Of a stretch of DNA of 64,000 nucleotides, positions 1 through 12,082 are shown piece after piece. Positions within the stretch are counted from its first letter, which is position 1, and the number at the start of each line of letters is the position of its first letter. The translations under genes were made by a program, and so were the position numbers. The notes beneath the pieces are model-generated. The model did no database searches. It saw nothing but the letters and a program-made list of their open reading frames with translations, and was not told the origin of the DNA. This stretch comes from Aldrovandia affinis (Eukaryota > Chordata > Actinopteri > Notacanthiformes > Halosauridae), in the NCBI GenBank assembly GCA_029706075.1, contig JAINUG010000015.1:1645715-1709714 (forward strand). Direction: 5' to 3'.

Positions 1-322
<322 letters not shown>

Positions 323-1723
323 AGATCAAGACAAGACATCACATCAGCTCCTGTACTTGACAAACCTTTGTTGTTTTAAAGTGAGACAAACTCTTTTATT
401 TTCATTTTCATTCAAATTTGAAATGAAATGTATAATAAACTTTATAAATTAGGAGAAACAATTTGGAGAAAGAGTCTATCAACATTGTTAAAAATCAGAG
501 GGAATGCAACGGCTAACTGCTACCTGGGAATGGGCATTTGAAATGGATACATTGATGAGCAGAGCTGGGCAGCAGCAGTCCATCAAATCCCTGCCATTTG
601 TAATACACAGAAGAGCTCAAGAAAAAGGCAATGATAGAAGCAATGACAGGCAGACCTATAAAAATGGAACAATTATGGACCAGAGACACTGAGAAATTGC
701 AGATAAATCTCAAAAGAACTAGCTGTGAAGCAAAGTCATTTTCTATACAGAGCAACCAACTGCCTGGCACTCAGCAATCTGCAAACACTATCCGTCCATC
801 AGAGAAGGATGAGGAGACTGACCTCCCCAGCTCAGACTCTGCTCCACAGCCCCCACCGCACAGTCAGCTCCACTCAGAACAACCAGGACCCCCAACTCCC
901 CCTCACCCCAAAGCCAGCCCTGCCTAGAACAATCAGGACCCCCGAGTTCAGCCGAGACCCTCCAACTCCCCCTCACTCACAGGCAACCGCGCCCATCTTA
1001 CCCACAAAATCAGACAAACAGGCCTGATTTTGTACCAAACCTTTGAGGGGGCTGAAATTGTGCTCTTCATTGACTCCAATGGGACATTTATTGATGAGAA
1101 GCAGCTTTTTCCAGGACACAGAGTTAGTAAGACCTGGTGTCCAAACACTACAACAGCCTTAGAGCTGCAGTCAGAGAGCCACTCACACCTTCCCCCAACT
1201 CAAAAATCATTATACCCACCCTGATGCTCAGAAAAGATTTCCACCCCCAAACGATCCAGAAGGTGAATGCAATAATCTTCAAAGAGTGTGATCTGCAGCC
1301 CAATGTTCATCTGACCCACCATCCCACCCTTGGGCCAGAGTCCTTCCCACCACAGCGCCTCCAGCAGTACCCACCCAGCCTTATATGCTCTCACCTCATG
1401 GGCTAGGTATAGTGCTAAGGAGTCAGAGAACTTTTAAACATCTCTGGGCTTGCAAAATACCCTATAAAATCTTCAAAGCTAAATTGTTTTATGATAAGCT
1501 GTTTAAATCCAGATAATTGTATATTTTATATTAATATTTTTGCCTCCAAATGTTTTTTCTTTGGATAATAAGTATAATACTATGCTATTGATTAACAAAA
1601 GATTTCAGGAGTTTGTCTCATAAAATAATGGCAAATTATATAATCAGAAGAATTCAAAACATGAAATCATTTAGTATACCTATGTGGAATACTCGGGGCT
1701 TGAACTCTTCAGCATTCAGTCTT

Positions 1724-2256
1724 GAACTCTCTACCTTCTGCAAGAGACTAAAAACCCACCTCTTACATTTTACATTTACATTTTAGGCATTTAGCAGACA
1801 CTCTTTATCCATTTCTTTACATACAATCCATTTATACAGCTGGATATTTCACTGAAGCAATTCAGGTTAAGTACCTTGCTCAAGGGTACAACAGCAGTGC
1901 CCCCACCTGGGAATTGAACCTGCAACCTCTGAGTTACAAGACCAGCTCCCTAACCATTACACTACACTACACTGCCAGCCCTGTTCAGACTCCACTACCA
2001 CTGATTCTGTACATTACTTAACTGCCATCACCACAGTTTACATGTTTAAAAATGTACAAAAAATCACTACTGACTTTTCTTTCCCTGTGTTACAGGTACA
2101 GTGTGCAGCTGCCAACACTGATGTCTAGTGGAGTGTTACTAAACTGATCTCTTGCACTAACCATGATTAATCTTACCATGTATAAATGCACTTTTGTAAG
2201 TCGCTCTGGATAAGAGCATCTCATAAATGCCTAAAATTTAAAATGTAAATGTAAGA
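1724..2256 (+). mobile_element. L2-type LINE 3' fragment nested in LINE
   Basis: This segment interrupts the host LINE's endonuclease frame after codons ending FSLE and before SRNPEFLQQI. It starts with the CTAAAAACCCACCTCTT stretch typical of the C-terminal end of L2 reverse transcriptase and ends with a stem-loop tail (GCTCTGGATAAGAGC near 2203-2217) followed by AAATGTAAATGTAA. It is itself interrupted by a minus-strand SINE (1763-1981). Confidence 0.7.
1763..1981 (-). mobile_element. tRNA-derived SINE with L2-like tail
   Basis: Read on the minus strand, it begins with a tRNA-like head with an A-box-like TGTAATGGTTAGG and a good B box GGTTCAATTCC (1910-1920). A body follows, then the tail GGATAAAGAGTGTCTGCTAA ending in ATGTAAATGTAAAATGTAA. 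A related copy lies at 34755-34975. It is inserted in the L2 fragment and is therefore the youngest layer here. Confidence 0.75.
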
Positions 2257-2515
2257 GCAGAAACCCAGAATTTCTTCAACAGATAAAAGACATAGATATA
2301 CTTATATTACAGGAGACATGGTGTAAAGCCAACATAGTCACTGGTTGTCCCTCAGGCTACAAAGAGCTGATGATACCCTCAGTCAAATTGAACAGTTAGC
2401 TAAGGCAGGGACTCAGGGGGAATCTTAATTTGGTTTAAAAAATTGTAAAAAAGGAGGAAATCACCGCCATAAGAAACCATATAAATACAGTATATATATA
2501 TATACAGTATATATA

Positions 2516-2890
2516 TTTTTTTTTTTTTACATTTTGTTTAAGATTTTTCCCGTTTTTCTCCCAATTTGGTAGCCAATTACACCCGCTATTTTCAGGCCAA
2601 TCCCTCCCTCATAGTTCGCTGCCGTAGCCCTGTGACTGGGAGCGACGAAGTTGAAGTATCGTCTCCTCCAAGACGACACTTGCCAAGCTGACGACCGTAA
2701 CTCCGGCACCCCAGAGCCACTCCTGTGCACAGCAAACGTCTTGTTGGCTTCCCTCCCCCCTCCCTGGGGCAGACTGCCAGTTTCCCACCCCCACTCCCAG
2801 CCAGAGCTGACTCTGGCGCGGCCGGGGAATCGAACCCCGGTTGCCATGGCCAGCGTCGGATGTTGAAACCACTAGACCACGCGGGAGGCC
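2516..2890 (-). mobile_element. tRNA-derived SINE, about 375 bp
   Basis: On the minus strand the head has a perfect-looking A box TGGTCTAGTGG (2869-2879) and B box GGTTCGATTCC (2826-2836), similar to a tRNA-Glu-like origin. The body runs to the conserved end TGTAATTGGCTACCAAATTG, then an A-rich tail and a TA repeat. It interrupts the host LINE endonuclease. A second element at 49513-49880 shares the body and end but has a different head. Confidence 0.8.
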
Positions 2891-4906
2891 AGAAAACATA
2901 GAGCAGGAGATCAGCTATTTCCAGGCCCAGTGAAATGTGCTGATCAGTGGAGATCTGAACTCTAGGACCAGAGAGGAACCAGACTTCATCAGCACATATG
3001 GAGACGACCACATCATTGGCCAAAATTCATTCCCACAGGAATAACTAGGACAGGTGTACAAACAAAAAGGGAAAACAACTCTTGCAGCTCTGTCGAGGAC
3101 TAGGTCTGTACATCGTCAGTGGTAGGTTAAGAGGCGGCTCCTAGGGGAGATACACCTACAGCTCACCTGCGCAACAGCACTGTAGATTACGCAATCACGG
3201 ATATAGACCCATTCTCAGCCTTCACAGCCAGGTCACTAACCCCTCTGTCAGATCACAGCCAAATTACTGTGTATCTAAAAAGGACAGAAACTAAGAACAC
3301 ATCCACACAGCCCAGTAAGCTGTACAACATTCATAAATCCTACAGATGAGCCACTATCAAATGGAACATAATCAAATCAAAGACATAAACAAGCAGATAA
3401 TGCCTCAGACCCTAAAATAATACAAGCATACACTCAGAACTAAAAAAGAACAACATGTCAATAATCAACTGACTGTAATCGAGGAGTCCCTTCGCTCTAA
3501 CTACTTACTACTGGGATAACTGGAACCCCCTCAATAAATCCCAACACGAAGAATTGCCTATTCAAAATGGGGATATTAAAATCATAAGTAACACGGACCA
3601 AAACAAGATATATGAAAAAAATAATCTGAGCGTAGGCTATTTTCTTGACATCTGGAATCAAGGTCTCATAACCCCTCTTTTTAAGATAAATAAAATGTTT
3701 GCTCACCAAAGAGGGGCTGCAGCAGAATCTAAACCTGCTGCAGGAATTCTGCAAGACCTGGGCCCTTGCAGTAAGCTTGAAAAAATACAAAAATAATGAT
3801 TTTCCACAAAAGATCCAGATCTCAGGAAATCAGACATAACTTTACACTAGGGACAAATAAAGAAGACTGTACAAATAACAGGCATGTGTACAAATTACAC
3901 ATACCTAGGATTAAAGATTAGCTCAACAGGGAGCTTCATGAATGGCTGGCTATGAATGATCTGAAAGAGAAAGCATGCAGGGCATTCTATGCCATTAAAA
4001 GACAAATTAAAATAGATACACCAATTAGGATTTGGCTCAAAATATTCAAATTGGCAATCGAACCAATTGCATATATGGAAGCAAAGTATGGGGTCCGCTT
4101 ACAAAGCAGAATTTTGCAAATTGGGACAAACATCCAACTGAAACACTGCATGCAAAAATATCCTCCATCTACAGAAGAAAACAACAAACAATGCATGCAG
4201 GGCAGAATTAGGCCAATATTCACTACTTATTAACATTTAAAAAAAAGAGCCATTCAATTCTGGAATCATATACAAAACAGCAACCCCCACTCATACCATT
4301 ACCAAGCCCTGAAATGCCAAGAGTTGAGCAAAGAAAAGAATCCCCTCAGTCAGCTGGTCCTGACGCTTAGTTCACTAACCAACACTAACCCACAGCCTCA
4401 GGACCAGCACATTGATATAAAATCAATTACAGTCAACCAAATGATAACTTATCAAAAACAAAATTACATCACTTATTGGGACACACAAACACAAAGCAAA
4501 ATGCAATGCTATCTGGCCCTAAAAAGACCATGGCAGACTACCTGACCAAGGTGACTGACAAAAACTAAGAACCACCTTGACAAAGTACAGAATCAGTGAA
4601 CACAGTCTGGCCATTGAGAAAGGTCGCCACAGAAAATCAGAAAAATCACCTATTGAGGAAAGGCTGTGCCAGCACTGCCCTCTGAGGGAGGTGGAGACAG
4701 AACTGCACCTCATAACCAAACGTGAAAGATATAAAGAAATTTGAAAAATATTCTGTCCTAAATTCGATCAGATTTGCTCACCATTCAAAGATGACCAAGA
4801 AAAACTAATACTATTCTTGGGGGAGAGAACGGAGTGCTCTATACTTGTACTTTTTGTCATGCCAATAAAGCATATTGAATTGAATTGAATTGAATTGAAT
4901 TGAATT

Positions 4907-4937
4907 GAGAGAGAGAGAGAGAGAACGAGAGCGAGAG

Positions 4938-5030
<93 letters not shown>
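4907..5030. repeat. (GA)n microsatellite, 3' flank of LINE
   Basis: About 120 bp of GA repeat starts directly at the end of the LINE's (ATTGA)7 tail. Together with 1-320 it brackets the LINE. Confidence 0.98.
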
Positions 5031-5035
<5 letters not shown>

Positions 5036-5736
5036 TATTAAACAGACAGCACTGCCACAGTCTTAAAAGTAAGGTAAAAGCAGGAAGGAGATGGCATTAT
5101 AAAGCCTGTCCATGTCTCTGATCTGTGTAGACTGCCACAAACAGAGTGGTGTGTGTGCGTGTAAGATAGTACAGCACAGAGTGAGTGGAGTGTGCGAGAT
5201 GTGTAAGTTAGCAAAAAAGTGGAGTGTGCAAGACACTACAGATGGTGTGTAGACTGGTACAAACACAACAACGTAGGTAAGAGTGCACAGGCAGACACAG
5301 GGGTGTGGGCTGAAGCTGCCAAGGACCCAGTGAGGTTAAAAGGTTAAAGGAGACAGATCGCCTTTACAGATGGGAAATCTATTGAGTGGAACAGGAGAGA
5401 CACAGACCTAAAAAGGTTGTTCAGAGCCCGAGGCAGGTCTGGGCAGACATGACTCACAGGTGACCCAAACAGCTCAGAACTAGGCTACAGCAGAGCGCCC
5501 CCACTCCCTCTTCCCTTCCCCATCAACACCATACAAACACCACATTCAGCAGTCAAAGTACTAGTACTCAAAAAATAAAACAAAAGAGATTAAGCTCATT
5601 AACTATATGAATATACAAACTAATGACATGTAATATAACAGCAGTATTTTTCACACTATGGTACAAAATGTACCCCTCAATAAATGTACCTTATGAACTA
5701 CATTGTTTGTAAATATATTTAGATCTTATGAATACC

Positions 5737-5844
5737 TGTGTGGGTGTGGCTCAGTAGGTAGAGCATGGCATCGGCAACGCTTAGGTTGCGGCTTCAATTC
5801 CCACTGGGACCCCATATACTGAAAAATGTATTTATTCACTACTG
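5737..5844 (+). mobile_element. SINE, truncated (tRNA-like head)
   Basis: It has an A box TGGCTCAGTAGG (5747-5758) and a B-box-like GGCTTCAATTCC (5790-5801), followed by CCATATACTGAAAAATG. It matches the SINE at 11004-11150 up to CACTACTG, then stops; the stem-loop tail is missing and an AT hairpin begins instead. Confidence 0.75.
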
Positions 5845-5911
5845 AAATTCAACGTGACTGTTCTTTTATATATATATATATATATATATAAGAACAGTCA
5901 TGTTGAATATC
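5844..5911. repeat. Inverted repeat around a (TA)n core
   Basis: The arms are about 20 bp (AATTCAACGTGACTGTTCTT and its near reverse complement at 5890-5910), on either side of a (TA)12 core. It would form a cruciform or RNA hairpin. It abuts the broken 3' end of the SINE. Confidence 0.85.
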
Positions 5912-6030
5912 AGAGGTGCTTTTTGTACCCAATATAACATTAAAGAATCTTGATGACAAAATCCTAAAAGTTAAACATCCGGTTGGTGCAACAATTCAAA
6001 GCAGCATCCATCAACTAAGGACGTCTAACC

Positions 6031-6051
6031 AAAAAAAAAAAAAAAAAAAAA
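6031..6051. repeat. A21 homopolymer
   Basis: This is an uninterrupted run of 21 A. No retrotransposed gene or SINE body was recognised next to it. Confidence 0.95.
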
Positions 6052-9000
6052 GGTGTATGGCAGTTTATAGCAAATAGTTTGACTATTTTTGTAATCATGC
6101 AAACAATTTCAAGGCAGGTGAATGGGTTGGTCCATGGTTATTTATGGACTGGCATTTAGGGTATAAATCACCAAATGATGTGAAAACATCCAACTAAAAT
6201 CCAAAACAAAATCCAACTAAACCGGGCAACTGCAAGTCCCAAAGAACGCAGTGGCAGCAGAGGCTGTACGGAAATACTACTTATTGTAATGGAATGTGAC
6301 TTTCCAGCAAACAAGTGAGGAGGCTATGCTGCATCACCAAGATGCTAGCTAAGCAGTAGCCAAATGCTATGTTTACACTGCTGAATCACCACAAGCTATA
6401 AGCAGACGAACTAATGGCAAAACAAAGCTGAAGTTCAGGTTGTTTCAGGCGATAAGTCAGGCAACGTCTTTCATGGGGTAGTTATGCAAGTTGCATTTTT
6501 CATCACTCAAATTAAAGACATAACTTTAATTGCATAGATCAAAATCAATGTAATCATTCATACCCATAGGCTTCAATGTGCCAACCTAATAGCCTACATT
6601 TCTGTAATAAAAATTGCATGCGAAATATGAATTAGTACATTTTGTCCTATGAACAGTATTGCATACGTTTTGTCTTGTATTATACATTTTGATATTTGAC
6701 CATTTGATATGCACTGTGCCTATTGATTTTTTTTAAAAGCTTCTGGCTTTTTCCTGCTCATGTTTGTCAATTTGTCAATAGTAAACATGAGATAATGTGC
6801 TGACTGAGACAAAGTGTGTATTTTGACCCAAAAAATAAAATCCAATCCAATCCAATAGTAAAATATGTATGGAGCCTGATAGTGGCATTATGTTGTACAC
6901 ATCGGTTGCTTTGCTAACATGGCAACATGTCCCATCATAGTTGTGGCAACCCACATTCCATAAATTTGACACAAGCCGATATAGCAAGGAAACATCAGTC
7001 TATTCATAATAGACAACATGTTGAGAAACCACCCTCAAGTGACAAAGTAATAATTAAGTAGTAGTAATTAAGAGATCAATCAAATGGCAATCTCACAATA
7101 TTAAGCATAGATAATAGACACAACATATAAAATATACATAAAATGGGATTTTAAGACACGATGAAAACTAATTTTGCAGGCAGGTAATAGAGGAAGGTCC
7201 CCATAGGTGTTAGTATCAATTAGCATCAATTCCAAGCATTATGTCTGTACAGTAATATGCAAGTACACTTTGTTAGAACTTAAATACCACAGGCATATGT
7301 AAATCACCATAGTGCCCAACTAAGTTATTGAATAAAAGGCAATAGATCACTCAACCATTTCAAATGACTTACGATTAACCAGATGATGCAGTATTACATT
7401 TGCGAGGCAGCAAAGTACTTCAATTATGGATTACATCCATAACTCCTATATCGTAACTGTAACATGATTTTCATCATTTCAATAGGGGGAGGCAATCAGC
7501 CAATTACAACCTCTCCACACACCCCATCTCCTCCCCAAAAACGCCTCCGTTTTCCTTGAAGCATCTCCTTATAAAGGCATACAATTTTAAAAGGCAAACT
7601 TGGTCCTGGTAGGCAGATGGCAAACAGATTCGGGTGTCAAACATTGGGTGGGCCGGAATAAAGCGTGAGTGATGGGGGTGGCAGATTCCGACTGTGTTCG
7701 TTTTAAGAGGGAGCCTAAGGGCAGAATCGAGAGAGCGAGAGATGGGGGAGAGGAGGACACGAGATTGGCAGATAGCAGTCAGGCAATTCAAAAACATATT
7801 CTCCACTCCGGAGAAATCTGTGAGCACATCTGTCACCACATGTCGCCTACGTCCTCCAACATCCCCCCCCTCCCCATCTCCAAACACAAACACCAGCCCC
7901 GGCCAAATCAGAGAAGCAATTTTCAGGGAGAGCGATGCTAAATACAGAAACACAGACCCCAATGCTAAAGGTCGCTTTCAGCTCGTGGAAAAGATTTAGA
8001 CCAGAATATTTTAAATTTGACAGGTTTGATAAGGGGGGAGATGCAGAAAAGCAGTATTTCACATACTGTCCTCTTCCAGCTCTCTGTCTGTCTGCGTGCG
8101 TGCAGTTACAGGGGAAAACGATGGACCCTGGAGCTACTGAGATGTAAAACACCCAAAGACAACGGCGACAGCCAAAAGTAATTTTGTGAAAAATGAATGC
8201 AGAAAAAAAAGTGACCTTTGGTTATTGATGAGCCCACAGCGCAGCACTTCTACACACGTATGCACTGCGTGTGTGTAAAAAAAAATGACGTCTGGTTTGT
8301 GGGGACAAAACAGGTGGATGTCAGCGGAATTCATTTCAAGGTCAAAATTAAATACTAAATGTAGAAGCTCAGGCTAGCAGACAAAAAACCCCCAAAAAAC
8401 ACTTCCTCCACCTTTTTAGTATGCACATATTTAAATGAGCACAACACACTTCCTCTGACCTCAGAACAGATACCAGGTTCTGGTTTTGAGGTGCTTCAAG
8501 GTCCCTTGCATTAAAAAGACGAACGGCAGCAGTTCGTTTTAGAGGACGCTTGCCCGGGCTCAAGACTCGGGTTGATCAGCATTCTGACATAATATGTTCA
8601 CTGCAAACGGGGAACGTTAACTTCAATGAGGGGAACCATCTGTTCCTCGCCGAACATGAAAGACCAAGCCGAGGTTGAACGATCCAAGAACCCTTCCGAT
8701 GTCGTGCCACTGGGGCAAGTCACTGTCACGAGACCTCGTTGTCTACCGGCTCCGTGTAAAAAGCACGAAACGTCTCGGTGCACACGCGAGCACAAAGAAC
8801 CAGGAAGTGAAACGGCACCACGGCATATTAAAATAAAAATTTACAATCGAGAGCTGAATTCGTCTGGAACGGCTCCGCCGAAGCCACAGATATGTTTTAA
8901 CAAACACTCATTACCATATTTATAACATTCGGCCTAGTAAATGGCTTCAGTGACACACTCTGTTTTACTGGCTCTAACAAGGATTTTGCTAATGCCCCGG

Positions 9001-9992
9001 CGGTACAGTCCGTAAACAGCCTCCCGCACAGCCCGCTCGGGGACTCGGTAATTAACCGCTGCCGGCATCCAGTGTCAGCTTTTTATGTGGGTTTAATGGC
9101 GCGGCTGGAAACACGCTGCATTAAGAGCGCTAATTAAAACAATAATAATTTATATATAAATCGGAACATATGTCTAGCAACAGACTGATAGGCGATATGG
9201 AGTGTTCGTGCCATCCCGGAATTCATTTTCAAGGTCAAGGTGGGCCCCGACTCGCTTTGGTGGTGGAAATGAGGCGCGCCACTCTTAAAGAGACAAAGGG
9301 TTCCAGAGCTCAAGGGGGTCTTGGCGTGACCCCAACGGTCGCGGTCGTTCGCTTTCATCCGTGCAGACGCGCTGACTGCACGGAGCCCATGGCCACAGAC
9401 ACCGCTCGTCACGGGTATGCCGAGTGACAGGGATCCGCAAACAGCGACCACACTAAACTGCCGCCGTGGCAACGGGGGAGGTGGAAGAGCAGCAGCCTCT
9501 TTCCGCAGCAGCGCTGCCCAGCTCACCTGGTGTTCGGCCTGGACGAGCTACACCGCTCGTGACCTCTTGTAGTGACCGCTCACGTGGGCCCCTCCCTGCA
9601 GCCCCTGGGATCCTCCAGCCCAGATGTGGAGGAGGTTATTGAAGGAAATAAAAAGAAATAAAAAATAAAAAAAGGCCAAATGTTTTGTTCGTTGCCAAGG
9701 CGATCATGTCAACCAGGACTTCGAGTAACGAGCCAAATGAAGGTCTGCCAGTTTGCATCAACATATCAATGATGTTTTAAATGCCTGTCACTATGGAAAC
9801 CGTGTGTGCCTGGAACCTTGCCTGTCGATGCCAGTGCATGCTTTTCAGCAACATCCCCCCCCGGCCCGCTGGCCAAATGCCCACTGCTATCCCTCTCGCT
9901 CTCTTCGCATCTCTTTTCCACTCCCTGCATTTTGCTCTCACAGCCACACGAGGAGCCCGAGTCAGATGATGAGGATGAGCAATGTGCTTCAC

Positions 9993-10130
9993 CTTTCCGA
10001 AGCTGCCCTTGCCCAGCACCATCAGGAAATTGAAGTCAGACAGCTTCATGCGGTCCTGGTTGCCATTGTTGTCAAATTTGGAGATGGTGTTGGTGGAGCT
10101 GTCTGGGTTCTTGGGACCAATTTTGGCTCT
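9993..10130 (-). CDS. prkcb: PRKCB exon 9: V3 hinge and kinase glycine-rich loop
   Basis: This 138-nt exon has an acceptor ending TTTACAG and the donor GTGAAG. Its 46 codons start RAKIGPKNPDSSTNTISK and FDNNGNQDR, then MKLSDFNFLMVLGKGSFGK. It covers the regulatory-to-catalytic hinge and the first beta strands of the kinase domain with the ATP-binding GXGXFG loop. NTISKFDNNGN is the beta hinge; alpha is quite different there. The hinge is three codons shorter than the human beta sequence I recall. The exon ends on Lys, and the next exon should begin with Val-Met. No match to that exon was found in the remaining 9.99 kb, so intron 9 exceeds the window. Confidence 0.97.
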
Positions 10131-10610
10131 CTGTAAAGAGGAGAAAGGGGTGGACAGTGAATCACCTAATTCATAAGCTTAACACATGAACATCGGGTAC
10201 CAACAGCTTGTCCCCAGTGATTCCCAAAATGGCTCCAATGGGCCTCTTTCAGACATGACACTGATTTACCATAATGCACTGCGGTAGCATTTTAACTGTC
10301 TCTACTGTAGGCCAGTCAGTAGAGGCCATTTTGTTTGATTGGTGTCTACCATATACAACTAGAAATAATGGCTTGTGCACCACATGACTGTGGGGAGGAC
10401 AGGGGGTGTGGTTGTGTGTTCATAAATAAAGTTGTACAATTCTGCACAAAGCACTGCCATCTACATTCCTGTGATGAGAAACGAAAAACCTTAGCATTCA
10501 TCACATTTGTGTGCTATAGTGTATAACCATGTGGACAAAGAGCATACAGCCTGCATACTTGAACATGCATTAGTGACATCGGCAAAAAACAACACCATCG
10601 ACAGAGACAA

Positions 10611-10629
10611 TGAGAGAGAAACAAGAGAG

Positions 10630-10695
<66 letters not shown>

Positions 10696-10717
10696 AGGGA
10701 GAGGGAGAGAGAGGGAG
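10611..10717. repeat. (GA)n microsatellite
   Basis: GA repeats pass into GGGAGA units at the high-coordinate end. The long Ser-Leu and Arg-Glu reading frames across it are repeat artefacts. Confidence 0.97.
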
Positions 10718-11003
10718 TGTTTGCGCGTATGCGTTCGTGTACATGTTTAAAATGGTTAAATGGTAAACACAATGAAAACTTTTCCCTGAAACATTGAGAC
10801 TAAACGTTGCGTTCTCTCCAAAGGCCCCTGGAGAAGAGCGTGAGACGGACATCAGCCCTTCCTCTCTCTGCTGCGATTTCTAACGCAAGAGGAAGGGCCA
10901 GTCTCACAATGGCCCCCCGCCCACGACCCCGCCCCCCAACGGCTCTGTGAATCATAGTCCCCTCAGAACGTTGGAGTGTGAGCGGGTTAGCGAGCGGTGC
11001 CTC

Positions 11004-11150
11004 TTATTATATGCCATTTAGCAGACTATTTTATCCAAAGCGACTTACAGCAGTGAATGCATGCATTTTTCAGTATATGTGGTCCCAATGGGAATTGAAC
11101 CCACAACCTAAGCGTTGCCAATGCCATGCTCTACCTACTGAGCCACACAG
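11004..11150 (-). mobile_element. tRNA-derived SINE, near complete
   Basis: The minus-strand head has A box TGGCTCAGTAGG (11134-11145) and B box GGTTCAATTCC (11091-11101). The tail GTAAGTCGCTTTGGATAAAA then TCTGCTAAATGGCATATAAT has an L2-type GGATA stem-loop (11032-11036). Related partial copies lie at 5737-5844 (head) and 30042-30125 (tail). Confidence 0.85.
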
Positions 11151-11734
11151 AACCACCTCTTCTTTTGGGCGGGCGAAGACCGGGAGACCGGGAGAGCAGC
11201 CGAGGTTTTGGGTGCGCGCGCGCATTTTCACACTCTCCCTGGGCGGACACTTAACGGCTGGCAGGCGGCTGGGAGTCCGGCCTGGCAGGCTCAGAGACAA
11301 CAGCCGTGCCTGCGCCGGGGTCTTATTAATCTTCATTCATTAACACATTTGGCAGAGGACCTGGGGAGAGGCGCCGCGCCGCTTCCCTCCGCGGCTGCGG
11401 TTACTTTCCCGTGAAGAGCGGGCGTCACGCGGGCCCAAGCCCTTCTCCCGCCACCCCGCCCCGCTCCTGACCCTCGTGCTGCCCTGCTTAACCCCCCGCA
11501 GCTGGGCCAATGCAAGCGTGCGCTTCTGTGTGGGCGCCCGTGTACCACTCCATGATCCTGGAATCCTCTCAGTTTTCATTTCCAGAAACATGCCATATTG
11601 TGAAACAGGCACAGGGCTCAGTCTAGCATAAAATTCCATTAACCCGCTTCCTACAGTTCAGAGTGAGTGTTTCACACAGCCTGTCTCTGAGCAGAGGCTG
11701 GCACGGAGCCTTTTGTTTTTTGTGCGTCCCCCCA

Positions 11735-11780
11735 CCTCCCCCTCCTCCCTCCTCCTCCTCCTCCTCCTCCTCCTCTTCTT
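11735..11780. repeat. (CTC)n trinucleotide repeat
   Basis: About 12 CTC units with a short CTT end. It gives artefactual Glu- and Ser-rich reading frames. Confidence 0.95.
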
Positions 11781-11856
11781 CGGTGTCGTTTCCTACTCGG
11801 CACAGATTGTCCCGACTCAAGGTCACCTGCAAGGCTGAGGGGAGCAGATGCAGGGA

Positions 11857-12082
11857 TGGGGAGACAGAAATATGCAGAGACAGACATACAGACGAGACAG
11901 GCATACAGACAAACAGAGGAATACGCAGAGGGATACGGACAGGTGTACGGACGAATGCAGAGAGACACAGAGAGAGTGCAGACAGACTCAGAAATGCAAA
12001 GAGGCAGACAGAGAGAGAGTAATGCAGACAGAGGGATGCAGACTGAAACGCAGAGACGGATTCGGAAAACAGACGGGAGACT
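11857..12082. repeat. GACAGA-rich low-complexity tract
   Basis: Irregular GACAGA, CAGAGA and CATACAGAC motifs repeat over about 225 bp with no fixed period. It looks like a decayed minisatellite and no gene is supported. Confidence 0.75.

Noticed and set aside
504-1406. Overlapping reading frames as possible small genes
   Set aside because: They are fragments of the LINE ORF1 region and its shadows; family-like stretches jump between frames.
2815-2890. Possible functional tRNA gene (good A and B boxes, minus strand)
   Set aside because: It lacks a convincing cloverleaf end and continues into a SINE body with an A-rich tail. The tRNA-like sequences at 5737, 11150 and 49865 are rejected for the same reason.
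5063-5266. Reading frame containing MDRLYNA, like a PKC kinase-domain phrase
   Set aside because: Only about five residues match, no splice sites fit, and the surrounding codons are unlike PKC.
10491-10852. Ser-Leu and Arg-Glu repeat proteins
   Set aside because: They are translations of the GA microsatellite. The same applies to His-Thr and Cys-Val frames at 34194-34563, 35556-36065 and 40977-41414.
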